From assembly GCA_036936605.1 (NCBI GenBank), contig JAUPFV010000003.1:152056997-152120996 (forward strand): a stretch of DNA of 64,000 bases, written 5' to 3'. A program made the translations under genes and the position numbers. This stretch comes from Limnanthes douglasii subsp. nivea. Its lineage: Eukaryota; Streptophyta; Magnoliopsida; Brassicales; Limnanthaceae. This document shows, piece by piece, positions 46,550-57,156 of this stretch (position 1 is its first letter; each line of letters opens with the position of its first letter). Below the pieces are notes generated by a model. The model worked only from the letters and a program-made list of their open reading frames with translations. It did no database searches and was not told the origin of the DNA.

Positions 46550-47635
46550 AAAAAATGATCATTGGATAAAACCAATACAAATAAGTAGTCATATTCAAGC
46601 AGATATTATTTATGTAAATATAGTAGAATATGAAAACATGCTTAAAATGTGTAGGTAAATATTAGAAATAAATTTGGAAAATTTGACTAAATGTCAAATA
46701 GTAAGTAAAACATAAAAAATCCATTTTATGTACCACAAATTATATATATTTAATTATTATGTTTCGTTTATTGGATTGCATTAATATATCTTTTGCACCC
46801 TTTCCCTAACAACTACTGCATCTAAATGATAGAATACTTCATATTTGGTGTTCAAATGAAAACATAACTAAAACATACTTATCTATATTTTCTTCGGTCA
46901 AAATATAACAAGAGTAAGTTTTTTTCCTTAAAAATATACCAAAAGGAACCAAAATTCAAATTAATAAGGGTCATACCAAGAACTTCCCTTTTTGGTATAG
47001 CATCACCATAATACATATTTATACAATTCATTTAGTCGACGGTCTAAAAATATGTTTTCTGCATGTCTTTAATGACATATATTTATTCCTCTACTCAACA
47101 TACATCATTTCATAAATCCACTCAGTTCTATCGATCGAATAACTAATAAAATATTGATCTTTTAAATCGATTTTTAATTTGAAACTATGACAACTAATCA
47201 ATTCTGAAATGCTTATGTCACAACCTTCACCAATATTCTTCAAACCAATATTCAGAGTAAATTTATATATATATATATATTCGTCCAATCAATATATACG
47301 ACATCGGGAGAAACTCATAATTTTATCAAACTCAATATTAATATAGAGATTGTGTATTTAAAAGATTATTAGTTTTCAATAATGGTTTGTTTAAAATTAC
47401 AAAATAGATTATATAATGAAATATATGTATATATATAAATAATGTGTTATTTTAGCTATCAGTACTTTTTTATTGAAAAATACACTATTAAGGACAAAAC
47501 AATCTAAATATGGTTTAATTTAAAACTTGAGTAAAACAATTAGACTTTGATTTCATTTATTATTTTATGTACTTATATTTTAAAATTTATTAATAAAATA
47601 TATAATATATGACTATAATATAAATAGAAATTTTA
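46550..47635. other. Upstream region of gene 2
   Basis: AT-rich, inverted relative of 18480-19490. Contains a short TA run at 47266-47280. Part of it (about 46920-47530) is missing upstream of gene 5. Confidence 0.55.
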
Positions 47636-47810
47636 AATTTGTTTAAATTTAGATTTTCTTTGTTCTTGGACCTCAAACTGTTTGGTTTTTTATTTGTGTT
47701 GAGATCAAATTCTAAAAAACAAAAGACTTTGTAATTCAAACGCTCCTGTATCTTTTTCGATGATATTTTATTATTTTGGTATCACATTTGACAAGGATTT
47801 CTCGTATCAC

Positions 47811-48030
47811 TTTTTTTTTCGGAAGGAACCCGCAGCCGCTACTCAAAGTGCAATGAGTGCGCACAGGGTAAACCCTCAGTCTGACGCGATAGCCTGCAAA
47901 CCAACGCCAGAAGGTAAACCACACAAGGTGACAGGCTCAGCCGAGAAAGCGTATGTAGAGGGACTTGAACTCATGACCTTTTGGTTATTAGAATGCCATA
48001 CTCAACCAACTCGGCTACCCCCTTGAGGGC
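47811..48030 (-). mobile_element. tRNA-derived SINE, copy in unit I
   Basis: On the minus strand the 220-bp element starts near AGGGGGTAGCCGAGTTGGTT. It has an A-box-like TAGCCGAGTTGG, a B-box-like GAGTTCAAGTCCC, a G/C-rich body and an A9 tail (plus-strand T9 at 47811-47819). Target duplications of 12-15 bp, TTCTCGTATCAC(TTT), flank it at 47799-47813 and 48031-48045. Empty sites are seen at 44290 and, inverted, near 18180. Open frames through it on either strand are not genes. Confidence 0.9.
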
Positions 48031-48141
48031 TTCTCGTATCACTTTACATCATGGTTTAATTGTTTTTATCATTTATGAACATAGTATATATCTACTATTA
48101 TGACAATTTGTTTTATAACTTTCGTGATGATGTTTACATAT

Positions 48142-48149
<8 letters not shown>

Positions 48150-48203
<54 letters not shown>
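48150..48203. repeat. (TA)n microsatellite, unit I
   Basis: Longer in unit II (54120-54200), one of the few differences between the two units in this part. Confidence 0.95.
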
Positions 48204-48208
<5 letters not shown>

Positions 48209-49065
48209 TTTGTTTAATAGTTATCTTTTAAATTAAAACACACTTCCGCGTTTTACTAATACCATTTACCACTTATTGTGTTCGTGATCATTCTAAACCT
48301 GGTTTAGGTTTATATGGAAAGCATTTGTATTCTTTTTAAATAAATAAATAATGTATTTTTAATTTAAACTTGTAAACTTTAAATACTTTATTAATTATTT
48401 ATAAATTAAGTGAGTATAAAATTTAACTCCTAATTTTATACTCATCTATAGAATTATTACTTTTTGCAAACATGTAAATGGGGCAAAAAGTAATAAATTT
48501 GTAAACTTTAAATACTTCACTTACTTTTAATTATTTGTAAATTAAGTTAGTATAAATTTGAATTCCTAGTTTTTTACTCATTTATGGAATTATTATTTTT
48601 TTCCGATAGGTAAATGGGACAAAAATAATTAAATTGTATATTTTAATATTTAGGTTTTGGGATAATTAAGTTTTTTATATATTATTTAAATTGTTTATTC
48701 ATGTATATTTTTTAAAATTATTTTTCTATGTATATGTTTTGTAACAATTAAAGTATATATTTTAATATTTACTTTTGTGATTATTAAGTTATTTGATATT
48801 TTTTAAAATTCGTATATGTTTTAAATCATTTGTCTTTGTATATTTTTTGATCGGGTGCAAAATTACAAGGATGAGAATTATGAATCAGAAACCATTAAAT
48901 CTTCGCATTATTCATTAAAAATTTAGAATAAAATTAAAAATAAATAAAAAAGCATATATTTAATCCATGATTATATAGATTAATATGTGTACAGTGACGT
49001 CCGTTGTCCGTTATTGAGGATCTTGTCGTTAATTGGATGCGCTTGGAACTGCTGCTTTCTAAACA
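48204..49065. other. Intergenic sequence 3' of gene 3
   Basis: AT-rich. 48230-48445 is the inverted relative of the flank repeat at 15640-15890. No gene seen. The 3' flank of the peptide gene contains a decayed extra unit (GAAAGCAGCAGTTCCAAGCG on the minus strand, about 49037-49056). Confidence 0.6.
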
Positions 49066-49661
49066 CTAACTAAGATGCGCTGTTGGTGGATGGGTATTGT
49101 GACTCTTATCAGATCCGCCTGGAACTGTTCTTTTTGAAACAGTAAGATGCGCAGTTGCTGGATGAGTGTTGTGATCCTTATTGGGTCCTCCTGGAACTGT
49201 TCTTTTTGAAGCAGTAAGATGCGCTGTTGGTGGATGGGTGTTGTGACTCTTATCAGATCCTCCTGGAACTGTTCTTTTTGAAACAGTAAGATGCGCGGTT
49301 GGTGGATGAGTGTTGTGACCCTTATTGGGTCCTCCTGGAACTGTTCTTTTTGAAACAGTGAGATTCGATGTTGGTGGATGGTATTGTGACTCATATCAGG
49401 TCCGCCTGGAACTGTTCTTTTTGAAACAGAAAGATGCGCGGTTGGTGGATGAGTGCTGTGACTCTTATTGGGTCCTCCTGGAACTGTTCTTTTTGAAACA
49501 GTAAGATGCGGCCTCGTATATGCTTGAGATAATATCATTTTTGCTTTATCCATCAAAGCATGATGCTTCTTTGTTGGATACGCCTAGATACCTCTACTCT
49601 GACAACACGAAGACCCAGAAAGTATGAGCACTAAACATAACCAAAGGTTAAGATTATCCAT
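49066..49661 (-). pseudogene. CLE/IDA-like peptide polyprotein gene 3 (6 units, early stop and frameshift)
   Basis: The start at 49661 gives MDNLNLWLCLVLILSGSS then CCQSRGI and a TAG in place of the Gln codon, right after the signal peptide. The frame after the stop gives MDKAKMILSQAYTRPHLTVS, then RTVPGGPNKSHS and RTVPGGPDMSHN. A one-base loss near 49379 shifts the frame. In the original phase four more cores follow: RTVPGGPNKGHN, RTVPGGSDKSHN, RTVPGGPNKDHN and RTVPGGSDKSHN, ending HLS. Gene 6 has the same two lesions, so they predate the unit duplication. Confidence 0.8.
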
Positions 49662-49775
49662 TTGTATCCCTTTTGTCGATAAGTAATAGCAATAGCAATC
49701 TGTAGATAACATTATACTACTTTCAATGAAAATATGAGAATACACTATTGACCCAACTTCTGACTTTTTTTTATT

Positions 49776-49885
49776 TTACTCGTTGTGGATAATACCTGAA
49801 CTGACTAGCTTTTGGATATTGTTCATCACCATTGGTTCATGTGTTCCTAAGCATCTTTTGGATTATATTGGAAGTCCGATAGAGC
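49776..49885 (-). pseudogene. Hop/STI1 C-terminal exon fragment, unit I
   Basis: After an AG acceptor the minus strand reads ALSDFQYNPKDA, a TAG, EHMN, then with a one-base shift PMVMNNIQKLVSSGI and a stop. This is the last DP (STI1-type) segment of the Hsp70-Hsp90 organising protein, in which DFQxNPxxAQEHMKNPxV and IQKLVSAGI are characteristic. No other Hop exon is seen. It is an isolated, broken exon. Confidence 0.75.
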
Positions 49886-51069
49886 CTGCAACAACATTCA
49901 TTATCAAGTTACTCACAAAAAAACAAATAACCCTCAAGTAATGGTAGTTATTGCCATTTTATTTACCCGTCTTTTCACTGGATCAGAAATAATGTTTTGG
50001 GTTACAGACTCGAAATAAACAAGAATTTGTGATTAATTGTAACATGTCTCTCCTTCAAATATTTTGGGATAAATGACCACGAATTTTCTCTTTGATTTGA
50101 TAAAAAGTCTACATAATATTTAACCAACACGTGGTCAAATTAAGTGGATGAGAAACCTAGCTACAAAATAGTTGCCATACTAAGTCATATAGTATATGGC
50201 TGACAAATCTAGCTAAAGAGATGAGAAAAATATACAAAACAGATAAATTAACTACCATATAACCGAAGCCACGAGCAACCTGAAACTAGCAAATAGATGA
50301 CTTGTTACAAGTAACGATATACCAAAATAATTGACTTATTACAAGTAACTAACCATACAGTTGTGTGCAGACGGTTTCATGTTAAGGCCCTGCAAATACA
50401 AACATAAAAATCAGTTTATACATATACTTTAATGTTTTTGGCATTACACATAGACTACCCAAGTTTATACGTATTTGCCAAAAGTTCTGAGTGGTAAAAC
50501 AAATCAACGCCTTTCTCATATTGAAATGTTAGCTAAAGTTCATATTGTTCTCTCAATAAGTTATACATAGAAATTTCTAAGCACATAAAGCTAGGTTTGA
50601 ACATAAACCCAAAATACAATAACAACAGCAACAACGATGTTTCATCCATAAACAATAGTAGACATATTAAATAAATGTATAGCCAGAATTAAAATCTTTA
50701 TCTACAAAATTTATCTACAGGCTTACATGTAAAAACTTGTTTGGTTGGTCCAATTTTTTAAACTTCAAAAAAGATGAATTTTCATGATTGAGCCAGAAAA
50801 CTTAATATTTATTTATTAGTATTTTAATAAATTTTCACCAAGAGTTTTAAGTTCACTTTATACCATCATTTTAACCTCAAAAATTGTCATTTTGTATTAC
50901 CCACCCATCAAATTACTTGTCATTCTGTATACAGCTTAAGTTATATATTTGAGTATTAAGCAAACATTTAGAAGAAGTGCACTAAAGTAAACTAATATGG
51001 AGATGGTATCTCTCATCGAATGGATTTCCAGTTCATCAGGAAGTTTCGACAACATGCAAAATAGTTCAC
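49886..51069. other. Intronic or intergenic sequence between relic exons, unit I
   Basis: AT-rich. One short piece with splice-like borders (near 50355-50395 on the minus strand) could be another exon remnant, but I cannot identify it. Identical in layout to 55883-57066. Confidence 0.4.
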
Positions 51070-51159
51070 CTTCAATTGTTTTTCATCAGGATAAGATATT
51101 CTATAAACTCTTTGCGAATTCGCACGATCTTTGCAAGTCCTTCAATAAGCTGATGAAGC
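51070..51159 (-). pseudogene. Threonyl-tRNA synthetase exon fragment, unit I
   Basis: Between an AG acceptor and a GT donor the minus strand reads ASSAY, a TGA in place of Trp, RTCKDRANSQRVYRISYPD and EKQLK. This matches the ThrRS segment usually written SSAYWR...LQRVYGISYP. The upstream exons of the gene lie beyond 57 kb. Here the copy is cut at about 51190 by the start of unit II. Confidence 0.8.
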
Positions 51160-51316
51160 CTGTAAATGGAAATTCAATAATAAAATACACACAAAAGTTA
51201 CTTAATTAAATGTAAATTTAATCCATGATTATATAGATTAATATGTGTACAGTGACGTCCGTTGTTGAGGATCTTGTCGTTAATTGGATGTGCTTGGAAC
51301 TGCTGCTTTCTAAACA

Positions 51317-52025
51317 CTAACTAAGATGCGCTGTTCGTGGATGGGTATTGTGACTCTTATTAGATCCGCCTGGAACTGTTCTTTTTGAAACAGTAAGATG
51401 CGCGGTTGGTGGATGAATGTTGTGACCCTTATTGGGTCCTCCTGGAACTATTCTTTTTGAAACAGTAAGATGCGCTGTTGGTGGATGGGTGTTGTGACTC
51501 TTATCAGGTCCGCCTGGAACTGTTCTTTTTGAAACAGTAAGATGCGCGGTTGGTGGATGAGTATTGTGACCCTTATTGGGTCCTCCTGGAACTATTCTTT
51601 TTGAAACAGTAAGATTCGCTGTTTGTGGATGGGTATTGTGACTCTTATCAGGGCCGCCTGGAACTTCTTTTTGAAACAGTAAGATGCGCGGTTGGTGGAT
51701 GAGTGTTGTGACCCTTATTGGGTCCTCCTGAAACTGTTCTTTTTGACACAGAAACATGCGCTGTTGGTGGATGGGTGTTGTGACTCTTATCAGGTCCGCC
51801 TGGAACTATTCTTTTTGAAACAGTAAGATGCGCGGTTGGTGGATGATTGTTGTGACCCTTATTAGGTCCTCCTCGAACTGTTCTTTTTGAAACAGTAAGA
51901 TGGGGCGTCGTATATGCTTGAGATAATATCATTTTTGCTTTATCCATCAAAGCATGATGCTTCTTTGTTGGATACGCCTGGATACCTCTACTTCTACAGC
52001 ACCAAGACACATAAAGTATCAGCAT
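51317..52025 (-). pseudogene. CLE/IDA-like peptide polyprotein gene 4 (8 units, frameshifted)
   Basis: Counterpart of gene 1, with the same replaced 5' end: ATG at 52025, MLILYVSWCCRSRGIQAYPT. Cores in order: RTVRGGPNKGHN, RIVPGGPDKSHN, RTVSGGPNKGHN, then loss of two bases near 51664 that removes the RT of the next unit, VPGGPDKSHN, RIVPGGPNKGHN, RTVPGGPDKSHN, RIVPGGPNKGHN and RTVPGGSNKSHN, ending HLS. The frameshift is close to that of gene 1 but is a different mutation, so the two genes were hit independently. Units 5-8 keep the consensus better than their counterparts in gene 1. Confidence 0.8.
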
Positions 52026-52400
52026 TATAAAATAAAATTTGTTTAAATTTAGATTTTCTTTGTTCTTGGACCTCAAACTGTTTGGTTTTTTATTTGTGTT
52101 GAGATCAAATTCTAAAAAACAAAAGACTTCGTAATTCAAACAGTCCTATATCTTTTTCGATGATATTTTATTATTTTGGTATCACATTTGACAAGGATTT
52201 ATCGTATCATTTTACATCATGGTTTAATTGTTTTTATCATTTATGAACATAGTATATATCGACTATTATGAACATAATATTTCTCTTATTTACTTTTGTC
52301 ATTATTAAGTTATTTTATATTTTTTAAAATTCTATGTATATGTATATTTTTTAAATCATTTGTCTTTGTATATTTTTTGATCGGGTGCAAAATTACAGCA
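52026..52400. repeat. Peptide-locus intergenic module, unit II
   Basis: Counterpart of 45526-45900. The empty SINE site is at about 52196. Confidence 0.75.
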
Positions 52401-52598
52401 AGGATGAGAATTATGAATCAGAAACCATTAAATCTTCGCATTATTCATTAAAAATTTAGAATAAAATTAAAAATAAATAAAAAAGCATATATTTAATCCA
52501 TGATTATATAGATTAATATGTGTACAGTGACGTCCGTTGTCCGTTGTTGAGGATCTTGTCGTTAATTGGATGCGCTTGGAACTGCTGCTTTCTAAACA

Positions 52599-53051
52599 CT
52601 AACTAAGATGCGCTGTTGGTGGATGGGTATTGTGACTCTTATCAGATCCGCTTGGAACTGTTCTTTTTGAAACAGTAAGATGCGCGGTTGGTGGATGAGT
52701 GTTGTGATCCTTATTGGGTCCTCCTGGAACTGTTCTTTTTGAAGCAGTAAGATGCGCTGTTGGTGGATGGGTGTTGTGACTCTTATCAGGTCCTCCTGGA
52801 ACTGTTCTTTTTGAAACAGTAAGATGCGCGGTTAGTGGATGAGTGTTGTGACCCTTATTGGGTCCTCCTGGAACTGTTCTTTTTGAAACAGTAAGATGCG
52901 GCCTCGTATATGCTTGAGATAATATCATTTTTGCTTTATCCATCAAAGCATGATGCTTCTTTGTTGGATACGCCTGGATACCTATACTCTGACAGCACCA
53001 AGACACAGAAAGTATCAGCACTAAACATAACAAAAGGTTAAGATTATCCAT
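52599..53051 (-). CDS. Intact CLE/IDA-like peptide polyprotein precursor (4 repeats)
   Basis: 150 residues, single exon, no lesion. The signal peptide is MDNLNLLLCLVLILSVSW then CCQSIGIQA (about 27 residues; hydrophobic core 5-18). A 30-residue spacer follows (YPTKKHHALMDKAKMILSQA then YTRPHLTVSK). Four 24-residue units come next. Their cores are RTVPGGPNKGHN, RTVPGGPDKSHN, RTVPGGPNKDHN and RTVPSGSDKSHN, joined by THPPTAHLTVSK-like linkers, ending THPPTAHLS. Compared with the CLE consensus (R.VP.GP[DN]P.H[HN]) the cores keep Arg1, Val3, Pro4, Gly6, Pro7, Asp/Asn8, His11 and Asn12, but have Lys-Gly or Lys-Ser where CLEs have Pro-Leu. The K.HN end recalls IDA/IDL peptides. SKR before each core would suit protease release. 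Expected product: secreted extracellular signalling peptides for an LRR receptor kinase. Receptor and activity are unknown. Confidence 0.85.
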   Translation of the reverse strand: MDNLNLLLCLVLILSVSWCCQSIGIQAYPTKKHHALMDKAKMILSQAYTRPHLTVSKRTVPGGPNKGHNTHPLTAHLTVSKRTVPGGPDKSHNTHPPTAHLTASKRTVPGGPNKDHNTHPPTAHLTVSKRTVPSGSDKSHNTHPPTAHLS

Positions 53052-53105
53052 TTGTATCCTCTACATTTTAGACTTAGTTTATAGTATATATATGAAATAC
53101 ATTCG

Positions 53106-53118
53106 TGTTATATTTATA
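53106..53118 (-). promoter_or_regulatory. TATA box of the intact peptide gene
   Basis: CTATAAATATAAC on the minus strand about 55 bp upstream of the ATG at 53051. It is conserved with gene 2. Confidence 0.6.
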
Positions 53119-53119
53119 G

Positions 53120-53785
53120 TTAAAAAATGATCATTGGATAAAACCAATAAAAATAAGTAGTCATATTCAAGCAGATATTATTTATGTAAATATAGTAGAA
53201 TATGAAAACATGCTTAAAATGTGTAGGTAAATATTAGAAATAAATTTGGAAAATTTGACTAAATGTCAAATAGTAAGTAAAACATAAAAAATCCATTTTA
53301 TGTACCACAAATTATATATATATATATTTAATTATTATGTTTCGTTTATTGGATTGCATTAATATATATCTTGCACCCTTTGCCTAACAACTACTGCATC
53401 TAAATGATAGAATACTTCATATTTGGTCTTCAAATGAAAACATAACTAAAACATACTTATCTATATTTTCTTCGGTCAAAATATAACAAGAGTAAGTAGA
53501 ATTTGACTTATCAATTAGACTTTGATTTCATTTATTATTTTATGTACTTATATTTTAAAATTTATTAATAAAATATATAATATATGACTATAATATAAAT
53601 AGAAATTTTAAATTTGTTTAAATTTAGATTTTCTTTGTTCTTGGACCTCAAACTGTTTGGTTTTTTATTTGTGTTGAGATCAAATTCTAAAAAACAAAAG
53701 ACTTCGTAATTCAAACGCTCCTGTATCTTTTTCGATGATATTTTATTATTTTGGTATCACATTTGACAAGGATTTCTCGTATCAC
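53120..53785. other. Upstream region of the intact peptide gene
   Basis: AT-rich promoter-side sequence. About 0.6 kb present upstream of gene 2 is absent here: the sequence jumps near 53500 into the intergenic module. Confidence 0.55.
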
Positions 53786-54005
53786 TTTTTTTTTCGGAAG
53801 GAACCCGCAGCCGCTACTCAAAGTGCAATGAGTGCGCACAGGGTAAACCCTCAGTCTGACGCGATAGCCTGCAAACCAACGCCAGAAGGTAAACCACACA
53901 AGGTGACAGGCTCAGCCGAGAAAGCGTATGTAGAGGGACTTGAACTCATGACCTTTTGGTTATTAGAATGCCATACTCAACCAACTCGGCTACCCCCTTG
54001 AGGGC
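53786..54005 (-). mobile_element. tRNA-derived SINE, copy in unit II
   Basis: Same element, tail and target duplications as at 47811-48030; I see no difference by eye. It was copied with the tandem unit and is not a second insertion. Confidence 0.9.
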
Positions 54006-54116
54006 TTCTCGTATCACTTTACATCATGGTTTAATTGTTTTTATCATTTATGAACATAGTATATATCTACTATTATGACAATTTGTTTTATAACTTTCGT
54101 GATGATGTTTACATAT

Positions 54117-54119
<3 letters not shown>

Positions 54120-54200
<81 letters not shown>
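54120..54200. repeat. (TA)n microsatellite, unit II
   Basis: About 80 bp of TA, some 27 bp longer than the unit I counterpart. Confidence 0.95.
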
Positions 54201-54205
<5 letters not shown>

Positions 54206-55062
54206 TTTGTTTAATAGTTATCTTTTAAATTAAAACACACTTCCGCGTTTTACTAATACCATTTACCACTTATTGTGTTCGTGATCATTCTAAACCTGGT
54301 TTAGGTTTATATGGAAAGCATTTGTATTCTTTTTAAATAAATAAATAATGTATTTTTAATTTAAACTTGTAAACTTTAAATACTTTATTAATTATTTATA
54401 AATTAAGTGAGTATAAAATTTAACTCCTAATTTTATACTCATCTATAGAATTATTACTTTTTGCAAACATGTAAATGGGGCAAAAAGTAATAAATTTGTA
54501 AACTTTAAATACTTCACTTACTTTTAATTATTTGTAAATTAAGTTAGTATAAATTTGAATTCCTAGTTTTTTACTCATTTATGGAATTATTATTTTTTTC
54601 CGATAGGTAAAAGGGACAAAAATAATTAAATTGTATATTTTAATATTTAGGTTTTGGGATAATTAAGTTTTTTATATATTATTTAAATTGTTTATTCATG
54701 TATATTTTTTAAAATTATTTTTCTATGTATATGTTTTGTAACAATTAAAGTATATATTTTAATATTTACTTTTGTGATTATTAAGTTATTTGATATTTTT
54801 TAAAATTCGTATATTTTTTAAATCATTTGTCTTTGTATATTTTTTGATCGGGTGCAAAATTACAAGGATGAGAATTATGAATCAGAAACCATTAAATCTT
54901 CGCATTATTCATTAAAAATTTAGAATAAAATTAAAAATAAATAAAAAAGCATATATTTAATCCATGATTATATAGATTAATATGTGTACAGTGACGTCCG
55001 TTGTCCGTTATTGAGGATCTTGTCGTTAATTGGATGCGCTTGGAACTGCTGCTTTCTAAACA
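54201..55062. other. Intergenic sequence 3' of gene 6
   Basis: Copy of 48204-49065. Confidence 0.6.
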
Positions 55063-55658
55063 CTAACTAAGATGCGCTGTTGGTGGATGGGTATTGTGAC
55101 TCTTATCAGATCCGCCTGGAACTGTTCTTTTTGAAACAGTAAGATGCGCAGTTGGTGGATGAGTGTTGTGATCCTTATTGGGTCCTCCTGGAACTGTTCT
55201 TTTTGAAGCAGTAAGATGCGCTGTTGGTGGATGGGTGTTGTGACTCTTATCAGATCCTCCTGGAACTGTTCTTTTTGAAACAGTAAGATGCGCGGTTGGT
55301 GGATGAGTGTTGTGACCCTTATTGGGTCCTCCTGGAACTGTTCTTTTTGAAACAGTAAGATTTGATGTTGGTGGATGGTATTGTGACTCATATCAGGTCC
55401 GCCTGGAACTGTTCTTTTTGAAACAGAAAGATGCGCGGTTGGTGGATGAGTGCTGTGACTCTTATTGGGTCCTCCTGGAACTGTTCTTTTTGAAACAGTA
55501 AGATGCGGCCTCGAATATGCTTGAGATAATATCATTTTTGCTTTATCCATCAAAGCATGATGCTTCTTTGTTGGATACGCCTAGATACCTCTACTCTGAC
55601 AACACGAAGACCCAGAAAGTATGAGCACTAAACATAACCAAAGGTTAAGATTATCCAT
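55063..55658 (-). pseudogene. CLE/IDA-like peptide polyprotein gene 6 (6 units, early stop and frameshift)
   Basis: Near-identical to gene 3: start at 55658, TAG after the signal peptide, frameshift after the second core (near 55377). Small differences are visible: AYSRPHLTVS for AYTRPHLTVS, and one linker that restores HPPTAH. The long frameshifted frame after the lesion stays open because the 72-bp unit is a multiple of three. Confidence 0.8.
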
Positions 55659-55772
55659 TTGTATCCCTTTTGTCGATAAGTAATAGCAATAGCAATCTGC
55701 AGATAACATTATACTACTTTCAATGAAAATATGAGAATACACTATTGACCCAACTTCTGACTTTTTTTTATT

Positions 55773-55882
55773 TTACTCGTTGTGGATAATACCTGAACTG
55801 ACTAGCTTTTGGATATTGTTCATCACCATTGGTTCATGTGTTCCTAAGCATCTTTTGGATTATATTGGAAGTCCGATAGAGC
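55773..55882 (-). pseudogene. Hop/STI1 C-terminal exon fragment, unit II
   Basis: Copy of 49776-49885 with the same stop and frameshift. Confidence 0.75.
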
Positions 55883-57066
55883 CTGCAACAACATTCATTA
55901 TCAAGTTACTCACAAAAAAACAAATAACCCTCAAGTAATGGTAGTTATTGCCATTTTATTTACCCGTCTTTTCACTGGATCAGAAATAATGTTTTGGGTT
56001 ACAGACTCGAAATAAACAAGAATTTGTGATTAATTGTAACATGTCTCTCCTTCAAATATTTTGGGATAAATGACCACGAATTTTCTCTTTGATTTGATAA
56101 AAAGTCTACATAATATTTAACCAACACGTGGTCAAATTAAGTGGATGAGAAACCTAGCTACAAAATAGTTGCCATACTAAGTCATATAGTATATGGCTGA
56201 CAAATCTAGCTAAAGAGATGAGAAAAATATACAAAACAGATAAATTAACTACCATATAACCGAAGCCACGAGCAACCTGAAACTAGCAAATAGATGACTT
56301 GTTACAAGTAACGATATACCAAAATAATTGACTTATTACAAGTAACTAACCATACAGTTGTGTGCAGACGGTTTCATGTTAAGGCCCTGCAAATACAAAC
56401 ATAAAAATCAGTTTATACATATACTTTAATGTTTTTGGCATTACACATAGACTACCCAAGTTTATACGTATTTGCCAAAAGTTCTGAGTGGTAAAACAAA
56501 TCAACGCCTTTCTCATATTGAAATGTTAGCTAAAGTTCATATTGTTCTCTCAATAAGTTATACATAGAAATTTCTAAGCACATAAAGCTAGGTTTGAACA
56601 TAAACCCAAAATACAATAACAACAGCAACAACGATGTTTCATCCATAAACAATAGTAGACATATTAAATAAATGTATAGCCAGAATTAAAATCTTTATCT
56701 ACAAAATTTATCTACAGGCTTACATGTAAAAACTTGTTTGGTTGGTCCAATTTTTTAAACTTCAAAAAAGATGAATTTTCATGATTGAGCCAGAAAACTT
56801 AATATTTATTTATTAGTATTTTAATAAATTTTCACCAAGAGTTTTAAGTTCACTTTATACCATCATTTTAACCTCAAAAATTGTCATTTTGTATTACCCA
56901 CCCATCAAATTACTTGTCATTCTGTATACAGCTTAAGTTATATATTTGAGTATTAAGCAAACATTTAGAAGAAGTGCACTAAAGTAAACTAATATGGAGA
57001 TGGTATCTCTCATCGAATGGATTTCCAGTTCATCAGGAAGTTTCGACAACATGCAAAATAGTTCAC
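55883..57066. other. Intronic or intergenic sequence between relic exons, unit II
   Basis: Copy of 49886-51069. No gene identified. Confidence 0.4.
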
Positions 57067-57156
57067 CTTCAATTGTTTTTCATCAGGATAAGATATTCTA
57101 TAAACTCTTTGCGAATTCGCACGATCTTTGCAAGTCCTTCAATAAGCTGATGAAGC
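57067..57156 (-). pseudogene. Threonyl-tRNA synthetase exon fragment, unit II
   Basis: Same sequence as 51070-51159, with TGA for the Trp codon. Here the next exon upstream is still present (57213-57273), so this unit keeps more of the original ThrRS locus than unit I. Confidence 0.8.

Larger units (their letters stand above)
44712..51190 (-). repeat. Peptide-gene tandem unit I (about 6.5 kb)
   Basis: From AATTTAATCCATGATTATAT at 44712 to the ThrRS exon near 51190. It contains three peptide-precursor genes, one SINE, a Hop/STI1 relic and a ThrRS exon. Unit II (51215-57190) repeats the same order. The half carrying SINE, third gene and ThrRS exon is almost identical between units (constant offset 5997 from about 49059 on). 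Unit II lacks about 0.6 kb present here at roughly 46920-47530. Confidence 0.85.

Noticed and set aside
47955..48025. A functional tRNA gene
   Set aside because: A and B boxes are present, but the cloverleaf is poor and the element has a 3' body, an A tail and target duplications, so it is a SINE head.
47760..48026. 88-codon open frame (and the identical one at 53735-54001)
   Set aside because: It runs through the SINE. Its conservation reflects tandem duplication, not selection.
44830..55500. Regularly spaced 72-bp repeats as a CRISPR-like array
   Set aside because: The repeats are coding, all parts of the unit are conserved with no variable spacers, and the genome is a plant's.
44814..55658. 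Peptide genes as contamination from a CLE-bearing nematode
   Set aside because: They sit among plant transposons and plant gene relics, share plant-type AT-rich flanks, and have an inverted decayed relative in the same window.
44814..55658. CEP or PIP peptide identity for the repeats
   Set aside because: CEP and PIP motifs end in G.GH or GRGH with different Pro spacing. R.VP.GP[DN]..HN fits CLE (and partly IDA) much better.
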